From NCBI GenBank assembly GCA_913057245.1, contig CAJXNH010000001.1:1-64000 (forward strand): a DNA stretch of 64,000 nt, read 5' to 3'. Of this stretch, positions 18,358 to 26,848 are shown piece after piece. The DNA comes from an uncultured Phaeodactylibacter sp. GTDB taxonomy: Bacteria > Bacteroidota > Bacteroidia > Chitinophagales > Saprospiraceae. Each line of letters begins with the position of its first letter. Positions within the stretch are counted from its first letter, which is position 1. Under the pieces are notes generated by a model, which made no database searches, was not told the DNA's origin, and saw only the letters and a list, made by a program, of their open reading frames with translations. Made by a program: the position numbers and the translations under genes.

Positions 18358-19488
18358 CTACAATAGCCATTGCAAAAGATACGCCAGCCCAATGCCCAGG
18401 TAATTGCCAATGGCATAGCCCAGCAATCCCATAGCGATACCGGACAGGATCAACTGCCGGTTACCGGTAATACTGGCGATCTGCCCAATAAACGGCGGGC
18501 CGTAGATGGCAGCTACTGAAGTAAAGAGGAAAGTGTCCCGGTCAATGCGGAACAACCGGGCCAGCAGCAGGTGCAGGAGGATGGTGCCCAGCAGGGCTAC
18601 GGCTGTGAACTGCACGATGCCCAGCCCCTTGTCCAGAATACTTTGGAAATCGGCCAGCATGCCCAGGGCTACGCAAAAGATCAACAGGAAGTATTCGCCG
18701 GTCTCGAAGGTGTTTTCCCAGTTTCTGACAGTGGGTATAAAGGACACCGCCAGGCTCATGCTCGTTAGCATCAGGATGAGAAACGCCAGTTGGTCCAGTT
18801 GGCCGTAGACCAGCCAGGTAAGCCCCAATGCGCTGCCTATTACCAGGATGGTCAGACCTATTGCACGAATGGCATGCCCGTAGTTGAACGCTTGATAGGG
18901 GTCCGCTTCGGTTTCGTCAACTGCTGCCGTCCTGTGGTCCTGAAACCCTGGCAGCAATGCGTTCAGCCATTTCGGCACCACCGAGGTGAGCAAAAGCAGG
19001 TACACCCCGCCCAGCAGCACATCTGCCGCATTCACCAATATGATGGTCTCCTGCGGTGCTTTCAGTGCCAGCCCGATGGCTTGCATGTTGGGAGTACCTC
19101 CGGTGTAAATCCCCGCCAGCATGCCAGCCAGCCGCCAGGTATCCGGCAGGTCATCCAGGAACCAGCAGGCTGCTGCAACCGTTGCCACAACACCACTCAG
19201 CACACACAACCCGAAGCTCAGCACACTGCTGCCTGCGTGGGACAGCCACCGTTTTAGGTCCGTTGCATAAAGCAGAAGTGGAATAGCAAATAAAATCCCC
19301 ACCTCCGTAGCGGTCGTTGAGAAAGGATCATTGAGCGGGAAAAGGCTGGTATTCTTCAGGAGAATGCCTATGGCATAGCAGAGTACCACCGGGCTCAGCC
19401 AGTCCGGCAACACCCCCCGGCGGGCCAGTCTGCGGCTCAGGAAAGGAACCCCCAACAAAATCAAAGCTTGGATCAAAATCCAGGGCAT
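18358..19488 (-). CDS. DUF819 family integral membrane protein
   Basis: 376 aa and almost entirely hydrophobic, with about 10-11 transmembrane segments. The segment MLAGIYTGGTPNMQAIGLAL (around residues 140-160) and the repeat near the C-terminus (SVAAIYGPPFIGQIASITGN) are typical of DUF819, a family related in architecture to two-inverted-repeat secondary transporters. No substrate has been established that I know of. The gene begins 3 bp after the stop of the Clp-like ATPase on the same strand, so the two are very likely co-transcribed. This link is curious and may hint at ATPase-assisted quality control, but that is speculation. Confidence 0.88.
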   Translation of the reverse strand: MPWILIQALILLGVPFLSRRLARRGVLPDWLSPVVLCYAIGILLKNTSLFPLNDPFSTTATEVGILFAIPLLLYATDLKRWLSHAGSSVLSFGLCVLSGVVATVAAACWFLDDLPDTWRLAGMLAGIYTGGTPNMQAIGLALKAPQETIILVNAADVLLGGVYLLLLTSVVPKWLNALLPGFQDHRTAAVDETEADPYQAFNYGHAIRAIGLTILVIGSALGLTWLVYGQLDQLAFLILMLTSMSLAVSFIPTVRNWENTFETGEYFLLIFCVALGMLADFQSILDKGLGIVQFTAVALLGTILLHLLLARLFRIDRDTFLFTSVAAIYGPPFIGQIASITGNRQLILSGIAMGLLGYAIGNYLGIGLAYLLQWLL

Positions 19489-19491
19489 AGG

Positions 19492-21774
19492 TTATTTTTT
19501 TGGCTGGTAATTCAGGGTGAGCTGCTGACGGTCAGACCAGCCGATGATCAACCGGCCGGGGTGGTCTACAGGGTTTTTCAGCATCCACCTGGCTACCGGC
19601 ATCACCACATGGTCTTCCAACGCCCGCTGCAGGGGGCGTGCACCATAGCGCTCATCAAAACCAATACTCGCCAGATGATGGACCAGCGCCGGTTCGAATT
19701 CTACCTTCAGCCCGGTCTTTTGGAAACCTTCCCGGCTTTTGAGCCCTTCCAGCTCTTTTTCGGTGATTTTGAGAATATCTTCAGCCTTTAGGGACTCAAA
19801 TATGACCAGTTCATCAATCCGGTTCACAAATTCCGGGCGAAAGTGCCGCTCTACGGCAGAACGGTAAGCTGCCGCATCCGGATTTTTGTCCCCAAAGCCG
19901 GGCACTGAGCGGTTGCTGGCCCCGAGATTGGAGGTCATAATGACAATCGTATTCCGGAAGTTCGTTTCCCGGCCATAGGCATCCACAAGCACGCCTTCGT
20001 CGAGCAGCCCGAGCAGCGCATCAAAGATGGAGAGGTCCGCTTTTTCCACCTCATCCAGTAAGAGGACGGAAAAGGGGCGCTCCCGGACCTCTTTGATGAG
20101 CTGACCGGGTTGCCGCCCGGCACCAATCAGGCGCACCAGTTGCTCGGGATGCTGAAACTCGCTCATGTCGATACGGATCAGGGGCGATTGCCGCTGCCCT
20201 TTGCCAAAGAAGTACTCAGAAAGGGCTTTTACACTTGCAGTTTTTCCCACGCCGGTAGGACCTGCAAATAGGAAGGAGGCGATAGGGCGGTGGGGGTTAT
20301 TCAAACCAGCTTTAAAGATTTTGACAACCCGGGTGAGGGCATCTACCGCCTGAGGCTGACCGATAATCCGGGCTTCAAAGTGGCTTCGCAGCGCTTGCTG
20401 ATCCAGTGGGAGCTCGTCCCGGAGAAACAACTCCGGCAAGCCCGTCTGCTGAATGAAATTCCGGATGACCTCAGCTTTACCAATCTGCCGCTCCTGCCTT
20501 GACCGGGCTTCATTCAGGGACTGCCCCAGGAAGCTGACGGCTTTGCCGGGAAAACTGGCATAGGGGTGGTAGCGCAACAGCAGGCGGTAGGCCAACTCCC
20601 GGGCCTCCGGTAAAATGTCCACTTTCAGGTTCTGGGCGGCGTAATTAGCCAGCTCGTTCATCACTTTACTGACCTGCTGCTCACTCAGTTCTTCTATTTC
20701 AATAACCTGAAAAGCTTCCGCAAAACCCGGCAACAGCCTGCGCATGCTTTCCAGCTCCTGAGGCGTCGCCTCTCCCACCAAGTGGAGCTTCCCCTGCTGC
20801 AGGAAGTTCATCAGAAATGCCGCTACGCTGTCCTCCGGGCCCTCGCCACCGGTTTGTAGCAATTGCACCATCTGTTCGACCCAGATGATACCATTCGCCA
20901 TGTTGAGTTCCTCCACAAGGGTCTCCACGGTCTCCTCCCATTCTCCCAGATATTTGGCACTAGCGGTGATGCGCTGTGGCATGATGCGCCAGAAAGTATA
21001 CCCCAGCTGCTGTTTGCGCGACTGATTGCTGATGCGTTTTAGTGCGGCCGTGAGCACCGCGCTCTTCCCGGTACCAGACCGCCCGACAATAAGCACATTG
21101 GACCGGGTGCCCACGATTTTGTCCATGGCCTGAGCAACCGCTTCTTCCCGCTCCCATGCCGCATCGGGCAGGGCGCTGAGGCTACGCTGCTGACTCTTTG
21201 TAGGCGGATAAGGCTCGGCCAGGCGGTTGAGTACCTCATAGGTCCGTTCATGGCTCCAGCCTCCCCAGAAGTAATCCCTTTCGTAATTGACCCGGAGCTC
21301 AACCTGATCCAATGTGGGTTTGGGATAGCGCATCAGGCGGTAAAGCTTCTCCGGAGCAGCCTGATTGAGCAAAGTAAGGCTCGCATGCTGCACCAGCGCA
21401 TCAAACTGTTTGGGCTCGTAGTAGAAAAAATTTTCGCGAAAGGTAGGGATATGGCATTCGTAATGCCCATCTTCCACTGCCCCGTAGACAATAGGCAGGC
21501 GGATCTTCACCGTGTCCGGCAATGGAAATACGCCCCCCCTCGATCTGTAGGAAGGGCGTACCTGCAGCTCCACCATTTTCAGGCGGGGTGATTGAATTTC
21601 AGAAGGCGGGTAGTCGTCGTATTTTTTATATTGTTTCTGCAGATAAGACAGCAAAGTCTTTTTCAGGTCCGCCAGGCTGCTGCCTACCGCCTCTATATCC
21701 GTACCGACCAGCTGTCCAAGCAGGATGTCCTCATTGATGGGATAGTAAAGCAGCGGATATACGATCTTCTCCAT
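19492..21774 (-). CDS. Clp/Hsp100-like AAA+ ATPase with unusual N-terminus and degenerate first ATPase module
   Basis: 760 aa. Residues 1-~210 are a non-Clp N-domain (starts MEKIVYPLLYYPINEDILL) that I do not recognise. The first AAA+ module has Walker A GRSGTGKS (~233) and a pore-loop-like AKYLGEWEE. Its Walker B reads GIIWVEQM, with the Asp lost, and the position of the Arg finger (ERRF in ClpB) reads AEAF. The second module is intact: Walker A GPTGVGKT (~510), Walker B LLLDEVEKA, sensor-1 TSNLG, an Arg in RPEFVNRIDEL and sensor-2 GARPLQRALED. No ClpB-type middle domain or ClpP-binding loop was noticed. Likely a protein-remodelling ATPase driven by the second ring. The upstream neighbour is a four-helix protein; the downstream one, 3 bp away, is DUF819. 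Confidence 0.85.
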   Translation of the reverse strand: MEKIVYPLLYYPINEDILLGQLVGTDIEAVGSSLADLKKTLLSYLQKQYKKYDDYPPSEIQSPRLKMVELQVRPSYRSRGGVFPLPDTVKIRLPIVYGAVEDGHYECHIPTFRENFFYYEPKQFDALVQHASLTLLNQAAPEKLYRLMRYPKPTLDQVELRVNYERDYFWGGWSHERTYEVLNRLAEPYPPTKSQQRSLSALPDAAWEREEAVAQAMDKIVGTRSNVLIVGRSGTGKSAVLTAALKRISNQSRKQQLGYTFWRIMPQRITASAKYLGEWEETVETLVEELNMANGIIWVEQMVQLLQTGGEGPEDSVAAFLMNFLQQGKLHLVGEATPQELESMRRLLPGFAEAFQVIEIEELSEQQVSKVMNELANYAAQNLKVDILPEARELAYRLLLRYHPYASFPGKAVSFLGQSLNEARSRQERQIGKAEVIRNFIQQTGLPELFLRDELPLDQQALRSHFEARIIGQPQAVDALTRVVKIFKAGLNNPHRPIASFLFAGPTGVGKTASVKALSEYFFGKGQRQSPLIRIDMSEFQHPEQLVRLIGAGRQPGQLIKEVRERPFSVLLLDEVEKADLSIFDALLGLLDEGVLVDAYGRETNFRNTIVIMTSNLGASNRSVPGFGDKNPDAAAYRSAVERHFRPEFVNRIDELVIFESLKAEDILKITEKELEGLKSREGFQKTGLKVEFEPALVHHLASIGFDERYGARPLQRALEDHVVMPVARWMLKNPVDHPGRLIIGWSDRQQLTLNYQPKK

Positions 21775-21829
21775 ACCAGGATTTGTTCCCGGCTAAGATA
21801 ATTATTTCTGTCAGACCTGAAACCGGTGG

Positions 21830-22345
21830 TTAAAAGTCATTATCGTGGAGCATAGGCACGGTTTCCATGCGCTCTACTTTTCGGCGCACCTCGAGGATGT
21901 GCTGCAGCTGTTTGTTGAGAAATTCGTTGATATCCTTTGGCACGCCGGTTTGGGCAACGGCTTCGCGGTAAGCTCGGGAGATTTTTTTCTCGCTGTCTTC
22001 GCAGCATTCCAGGACCCTGGATTTGTTGTTGAGCAATAGCGCCTCGCGGAATTCACCCCAGTGCTCATGTAAATAGGAGCGGGCCTGCTTGCTGATGGGC
22101 ATAGGTGTGGGCGGTAAGGCGTTCATCCACTCAAAAAGCGGTTTGTAGAGGCTGTTGCGGTAACGGGCAAGGCTCTCCAGGTACTGTACCAGGCTTTCGT
22201 CTGTTGCAACCGCAGCCGCTTCCCGGTAGCGCTCTTCTGCATCCTTGTTGCGCATCATAAGGTTGTTGACCAAGGCAATGCCGGAGGCATGTGTATTGGC
22301 GTCGTAACGTTTCTTATTCCAGGGCTTATCTTGATTGTTAGCCAT
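21830..22345 (-). CDS. PA2169/DUF2383-type four-helix-bundle protein
   Basis: 171 aa from the ATG at 22345 (MANNQDKPWNKKR); 19 further upstream codons are open but look non-coding. The sequence is helical throughout: NLMMRNKDAEERYREAA, SLVQYLESLARYRNSLYKPL, then a helix with ECCEDSEKKISRAYREAV and a last helix ILEVRRKVERME. This matches the ferritin-like PA2169/DUF2383 pattern, a stress-linked family of unknown chemistry. Metal-ligand Glu/His residues are present but I cannot verify a di-iron site. It lies between mscS and the Clp-like ATPase on the same strand (55 bp before the ATPase), which fits a general or osmotic stress group. Confidence 0.65.
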   Translation of the reverse strand: MANNQDKPWNKKRYDANTHASGIALVNNLMMRNKDAEERYREAAAVATDESLVQYLESLARYRNSLYKPLFEWMNALPPTPMPISKQARSYLHEHWGEFREALLLNNKSRVLECCEDSEKKISRAYREAVAQTGVPKDINEFLNKQLQHILEVRRKVERMETVPMLHDNDF

Positions 22346-22404
22346 AATTTGATTGTTTTTTTTGATTGAGAAAGCGTGTTGACAGAAGAAAATATCCGGC
22401 AAGG

Positions 22405-23310
22405 CTATTCCTCACCATTCAAAGTGGATACCTCTAACATCGTGTTCAGTTTTTCACCTCCTTTGATACCGAAATCGAGTGTCCGGATTGGGAATGGAAT
22501 CATGATATTATTCCGGTCAAAGGCTTTCTTAATGGCAATTACAGATTCGCTCTGTGCCGTGAGTAAGCCTTTCTGTGAGATGTCCGTCAGCCAAAAGCGT
22601 ACGATAAAGTTGATGGAGCTGTCGCCGTAGCCTTCATAGTAAAATTCTATCGGGAAGCGTTCGTCGAACGCTACGTGGTTTTCCACTGCTTTAACGGTCA
22701 CCGTGCGCACTTTCTCGAGGTCCTCTCCATATGAAATACCGCAGCTCAATGCCAAACGGCGACGGCCGGACACAGTGTAGTTGGTCAGGGGGTTTTGGAT
22801 AATGCTTTTGTTGGGCAATAGTACTTCCTCACCACTCAATTGCTCCAATATGGTGGAGCGCAGATTTACTTTCTTGATCTTGCCAAAGTAGCCGTTGGTC
22901 TCAATCAGGTCTCCCACATTGTAGAGGGACTTGGTAGACATCAGAATACCTGAGAACAGGTTCATAAGCGGCTCCTGAACGGCCAGACCAACAGCCAGAC
23001 CTACCACGCCAGCACCTGCCAGCAGGGACGTCAATGCCCGGTCGAGCCCAAGGATTCCTAAAACTATAAAAAGCATTACGATGAGAAACCCGGAGGTGAT
23101 GATGTTAGCCAGGAGTCCATTGATTGTATAATTTCGGGAAAACCGGGATACGATTTTGCCGGCATATTTTTTTATAAAACGGGATAAAAAAATGGAAGCC
23201 ACCAGTACGATTACCGCCAAAATGAGGTTAGGCAAATTAGCAATGAACCCTTCCAGCCATCCTTCTAAAGTATTCCAAAAAGCTTCCAGCGAGGCATTGA
23301 AGTCGTTCAA
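22405..23310 (-). CDS. mscS: Small-conductance mechanosensitive channel, MscS family
   Basis: 301 aa. Three transmembrane helices: residues ~18-40, ~65-88 and the pore helix with the Gly/Ala pattern LLAGAGVVGLAVGLAVQEPL (~92-111). The beta domain follows (NVGDLIETNGYFGKIKKVNL, LLPNKSIIQNPLTNYT), then the cytoplasmic cage. Length and order match E. coli MscS. It releases solutes on hypo-osmotic shock in the inner membrane. The only usable start is TTG at 23310, because an in-frame stop lies 18 bp upstream and no Met follows until the membrane domain. The gene is followed 59 bp later by the four-helix protein. Confidence 0.95.
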   Translation of the reverse strand: MNDFNASLEAFWNTLEGWLEGFIANLPNLILAVIVLVASIFLSRFIKKYAGKIVSRFSRNYTINGLLANIITSGFLIVMLFIVLGILGLDRALTSLLAGAGVVGLAVGLAVQEPLMNLFSGILMSTKSLYNVGDLIETNGYFGKIKKVNLRSTILEQLSGEEVLLPNKSIIQNPLTNYTVSGRRRLALSCGISYGEDLEKVRTVTVKAVENHVAFDERFPIEFYYEGYGDSSINFIVRFWLTDISQKGLLTAQSESVIAIKKAFDRNNIMIPFPIRTLDFGIKGGEKLNTMLEVSTLNGEE

Positions 23311-23374
23311 GGTGTAAGTTTCGTTTGTTCAGTATTTGAACGGGAGCAGCCTCAGGATGTTCATCTTTGTTCTG

Positions 23375-24463
23375 TTAGCCCACCGGTTTCCACTCAAATG
23401 CTGCAGTGGCGACGCGCCGGCTGAGGCGCCCGTCTGCCATCGGTTCTTCCAGTACCAGGCTGTTGGCCCGTTCCCGCTCAAACACTTCGCGCATATTGCG
23501 GATGCTGCCCACCGGCACCCCCGCCTTTCCCAGTTTCTCCATCCAGGTGGACCGGTCGGCTTGCCCGAAAGCAGAGCGCAGCTGATCGCACAGCATGCTT
23601 CTATGCCTGACCCGGCTTTTGTTATCAGCAAAGCGCGCATCTTCCGGCAGCTCGGGTAGCCCGAGGCATTGGCAGAGTTTCAAAAACTGCCCTTCTGTAC
23701 CGGCGGCAATGACCAGCGGTTTGCCATCACTGCCGTAGAAGATATCCCCATACGGTGCAATATTGGGGTGCTGCATGCCCATAGGCTGCGGGATATGTCC
23801 CTCCATGAGCCAGTTGGTGGCCTGATTGGCCAGTGAGGCGATGGCGGCATCGAGCAGAGACGTGGAGACAAAACTGCCCTTTCCGGTACGGTAGCGGTGC
23901 AGCAGAGCCAAAAGCACGGCCTCTTTAAGCTGATGGGCCGCCAGGATATCAATGAGGGCGACCGGCATTTTTACCGGATCGCGCCCGGGCTCACCATTCA
24001 TATACAAAAAACCAGCCTCTGCCTGCAGCACTACGTCAAAAGCAGGCAGAGGCTCGTCTGCTCCAAAGGCATCCAATTGCGCATAAATCAACCGGGGATT
24101 GTGCTGGGCCAAAGTCTCATAATCCATGCTCAGCCTTTGAGCAGAGGCCCGCTTAAAATTACTCACAACGATATCCGCACCCGCAATCAGCTGCAACACT
24201 TCTGACCGGTCCCTCGGTGCAGACAAGTCGAGCATTCGAACATTTTTTTTGTAATTTACGCTACAGTAGTAGGCGGAATAATCCGCTTCAGCCGGCTCGG
24301 TGGGCAGCTTCCATTGACGGGTGACATCGCCCCCGGTCCGGGCATTTTCGACCTTGATGACTTCGGCCCCAAGCTCGGCGAAAAACATACCGACCGCAGG
24401 GCCGGCAAGCACACTTGCGAGCTCTATTACTTTGAGCCCTTCAAAAAACTGTTGCTTTTCCAA
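23375..24463 (-). CDS. CoA transferase, CaiB/BaiF (class III) family
   Basis: 362 aa. The N-terminal signature FEGLKVIELASVLAGPAVG and FFAELGAEVIKVENARTGGD are classic for class III CoA transferases. VSNFKRASAQRL and the region ALIDILAAHQLKEAVLLAL, which carries the Asp that forms the CoA-thioester intermediate, also fit. The enzyme moves CoA between carboxylic acids; the acids cannot be deduced. The start codon is TTG at 24463: the frame upstream closes within 15 bp and no ATG is available. It diverges from the NAD(P)HX repair gene with only 14 bp between the two starts, so each promoter must lie within the other gene. Confidence 0.9.
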   Translation of the reverse strand: MEKQQFFEGLKVIELASVLAGPAVGMFFAELGAEVIKVENARTGGDVTRQWKLPTEPAEADYSAYYCSVNYKKNVRMLDLSAPRDRSEVLQLIAGADIVVSNFKRASAQRLSMDYETLAQHNPRLIYAQLDAFGADEPLPAFDVVLQAEAGFLYMNGEPGRDPVKMPVALIDILAAHQLKEAVLLALLHRYRTGKGSFVSTSLLDAAIASLANQATNWLMEGHIPQPMGMQHPNIAPYGDIFYGSDGKPLVIAAGTEGQFLKLCQCLGLPELPEDARFADNKSRVRHRSMLCDQLRSAFGQADRSTWMEKLGKAGVPVGSIRNMREVFERERANSLVLEEPMADGRLSRRVATAAFEWKPVG

Positions 24464-24477
24464 ATGAAATACCTTTT

Positions 24478-25998
24478 ATGAAAATCTGTTCTGCTGCTCA
24501 AATTCGGGAACTCGACGCATATACCATAAAACACGAGCCGATTTCCTCCCTTGAACTTATGGAGCGGGCTGCGGCCTGCTTTACCCGGTGGCTCATTCAG
24601 GCTTATCCGGACCAACAACAGCCGGTGCATATCTTTTGCGGTATTGGCAATAATGCCGGGGACGGGCTTGTGGCGGCGCGGCTGCTTCATCACTCCGGTT
24701 ACGACGTGACGGTGCATACCTGCCAGATCAGCCCCAACCGGTCTGAGGACTTCGAAGCTAACCTGAAGCGGCTGCCCGGTCATGGTGCCATCAGTATTTA
24801 CCCCATCGCTGAAGGAGGCTCAATGCCGGAGTTACCTGGAAGCGCCTTAATTATTGATGCCCTGTTTGGTTCGGGGCTCAACCGTCCGGTGGCGGGATAC
24901 TGGGGCGATCTGCTCCAACACCTGAATAGCCTGGAGGTGGAAAGAGTAGCCATTGATATCCCGTCTGGCGTCTATGCGGACCAAACAACTGAAGGGGCTG
25001 CCTTTCACGCCCACCGCACCTTTTCCTTTGAGTTGCCCAAACTGGCATTCTTTTTCCCGGAGAACGCAGAGCGGGTGGGGGAATGGACAGTCCGGTCGAT
25101 CGGGCTGCATCCCAAAGCCATTGCGCAGGCCGCCACCTCCAATTTTTACCTGACGCAAGAGATAGCCAAAAGCCTGCTGCGCCCAAGAGCCAAATTTTCC
25201 CATAAAGGCACCCATGGTCATGCCCTGCTTATTATGGGCAGTTATGGCAAAATGGGGGCGGCCTTGTTGGCTGCGCGGGGCGCATTGCGGTCGGGGGCAG
25301 GGCTGGTGACGCTGCACGTGCCCAAAATCAGCTATAACATCGTCCAAACAGCTGTGCCGGAAGCCATGGTCAGCCTGGATGAGCATGAGCTGCAATTCAC
25401 AGAAGTACCGGAGCTCAATGCACATCAGGCCATAGGCGTAGGCTGCGGGCTTGGGCAGGGCACGCTTACGCAAAAGGCATTGGCCCAGCTCATTGCCCGG
25501 GCTGATCAGCCCCTGGTCCTTGATGCCGATGCCCTGAATATCATCGGTGCTCAGCCAGAGTTGCTGAAGGCACTTCCTGCCCAGAGTATCCTCACGCCCC
25601 ACCCCAAAGAATTCGAGCGCTTATTCGGGCCCACCCCCAATCACTTTAAACGCCACGAACTCCAAATCCGGAAAGCCCGAGAGCTCGGTCTCATTATTAT
25701 ACTCAAAGGTGCGCATACTTGTGTTGCCCTCCCTGATGGCCGTTCGTACTTCAACAGTACCGGCAATGCTGGCATGGCTACCGGTGGCAGTGGGGATGTT
25801 TTGGCGGGCATAATCACCGGGCTCCTTGCGCAAAACTACACTCCCGAAGCAGCTGCTCTGCTGGGCGTCTTTTTGCACGGGCTGGCCGGCGACTGTGCCT
25901 TGCAAAGGGAAAGCGAGGAATCCCTGATCGCCGGCGACCTCCCGGATGCCTTGGGCCTGGCTTACCGGCAGCTACAGAAAGCCAGCAACAGCTTTTGA
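24478..25998 (+). CDS. nnr: Bifunctional NAD(P)H-hydrate epimerase / ADP-dependent NAD(P)H-hydrate dehydratase
   Basis: 506 aa. The N-domain (YjeF_N, residues ~1-215) has GIGNNAGDGLVAARLL and the IDALFGSGLNRP segment; it epimerises R- and S-NADHX. The C-domain (~225-500, ribokinase-like) has GSYGKMGAALLAARGAL, LTPHPKEFERLFG and NSTGNAGMATGGSGDVLAG with the catalytic Asp; it dehydrates S-NAD(P)HX at the cost of ADP. Together they repair damaged nicotinamide cofactors in the cytosol. The fused form is the usual bacterial arrangement and the length is normal. TACCTTTT just before the ATG resembles a -7 box, which would make the message nearly leaderless. Confidence 0.96.
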   Translation: MKICSAAQIRELDAYTIKHEPISSLELMERAAACFTRWLIQAYPDQQQPVHIFCGIGNNAGDGLVAARLLHHSGYDVTVHTCQISPNRSEDFEANLKRLPGHGAISIYPIAEGGSMPELPGSALIIDALFGSGLNRPVAGYWGDLLQHLNSLEVERVAIDIPSGVYADQTTEGAAFHAHRTFSFELPKLAFFFPENAERVGEWTVRSIGLHPKAIAQAATSNFYLTQEIAKSLLRPRAKFSHKGTHGHALLIMGSYGKMGAALLAARGALRSGAGLVTLHVPKISYNIVQTAVPEAMVSLDEHELQFTEVPELNAHQAIGVGCGLGQGTLTQKALAQLIARADQPLVLDADALNIIGAQPELLKALPAQSILTPHPKEFERLFGPTPNHFKRHELQIRKARELGLIIILKGAHTCVALPDGRSYFNSTGNAGMATGGSGDVLAGIITGLLAQNYTPEAAALLGVFLHGLAGDCALQRESEESLIAGDLPDALGLAYRQLQKASNSF

Positions 25999-26075
25999 TC
26001 TAAAAACGGAAGCGGTTCAGAGAAAAAGAGATAGGAAGAAGCCTGTAATTTCTAAATTGCCCCTTCAACAATTGT

Positions 26076-26510
26076 ATGACTTCCATGATCGATAAATTCA
26101 AGCAAGCGATAAATGAGGCTACGGAGGCTTTGCGTGAACAAGCCGCACAGTTCGGGGAAGGAGCCAAGGAAAAGAGCTTCCAATTGATCGAGGAATGGCT
26201 AACCGTCTTCCCGAAACTGGAAATCTACGGGCTGGAAATCCGCAGCTTTGCCCTGAGCGTGGCCCTGAGCCCTGCCCTGGAAGTCGAAATGGTAGGCCGG
26301 CACGAGGACTTCCGCCCGGAACGCCTGGAAGAAATCCTTGAGGAGACGCGTAAAAATGCGGCGCTTGTTTCAGTTTTTACGACCATCCGTACCACCTACA
26401 ATCTGCACCGGCGGACCCTGGCGAATCTTAATGACCCGCTTGTGGTGAAAATACGGGTGCGGCTTTCTCTGGAGATTAAGGTTTATTTGGGGATACCTTT
26501 GATTGAGTAG
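26076..26510 (+). CDS. Small conserved-looking cytosolic protein, function unknown
   Basis: 144 aa, no signal peptide or membrane segment. The N-terminal ~45 residues form an amphipathic helix (IDKFKQAINEATEALREQAAQF). The rest looks like a beta-rich domain (PKLEIYGLEIRSFALSVALSPALEVEMVGRHEDF, in parts; then VVKIRVRLSLEIKVYLGIPLIE). I do not recognise it. A second Met at codon 4 is an equally possible start. It follows the nnr gene by 77 bp on the same strand and is followed by the repeat cluster at 26516. The alternating hydrophobic C-terminal strands and amphipathic helix could suit a lipid- or membrane-surface role, but this is a guess. Confidence 0.7.
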   Translation: MTSMIDKFKQAINEATEALREQAAQFGEGAKEKSFQLIEEWLTVFPKLEIYGLEIRSFALSVALSPALEVEMVGRHEDFRPERLEEILEETRKNAALVSVFTTIRTTYNLHRRTLANLNDPLVVKIRVRLSLEIKVYLGIPLIE

Positions 26511-26515
26511 TTTGG

Positions 26516-26790
26516 TTTGGGGACACAGATTGGACTGATCGCCCGGATTTTCACTGATTTCGAGCAGGGCCATAAGGGCGGGGCATGCTAATTTGGCGGC
26601 ACCGGCTTGCCAGGATCAGTGTCATCAGTCAGATCAGCGTCCTCTGTGTACTATTGTTGTGCGTGGGAGTTGGAACACAGATTGGACTGATTTACGCAGA
26701 TTTTCACTGATTTCGGGGAGGGCCTTCCAGCGGGGCGGGCCCGGTAAAGCAGATCAGCGTCCTCCGTGTACTATTGTTGTGCGTGGGAGA
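26516..26790 (+). repeat. Dispersed intergenic repeat, family A (tandem units, 120 bp period)
   Basis: Two tandem units: the word around CCTCYGTGTACTATTGTTGT occurs at 26641 and again at 26761, exactly 120 bp apart, each preceded by CAGATCAGCGT. GGAACACAGATTGGACTGAT at 26672-26691 has a partner near 26523. The same family occurs inverted at 4690-4960. No gene is present in this 338 bp gap; apparent short frames reflect the repeat. Confidence 0.8.
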
Positions 26791-26816
26791 AAAAAGAGAG
26801 CCCCATGCGGAGCTCC
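26788..26816 (-). terminator. Intrinsic terminator for the dockerin/cohesin-like gene
   Basis: On the minus strand GGAGCTCC GCAT GGGGCTC forms a 7 bp stem (one G-U pair) with a 4 nt loop. It is followed by TCTTTTTTC, a classical U tract, 33 bp after the stop of the upstream gene. Confidence 0.8.
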
Positions 26817-26848
26817 CTTAAATGTCTTTTAGCCTTATTCAAAGCGCA

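Noticed and set aside
26516..26790. CRISPR array
   Set aside because: The repeats are long and degenerate, only two units, and the spacing segments are themselves repeated; no cas genes nearby.
26593..26832. 79-codon plus-strand gene in the repeat cluster
   Set aside because: Same repeat-derived translation; it also runs through the terminator of the neighbouring gene.
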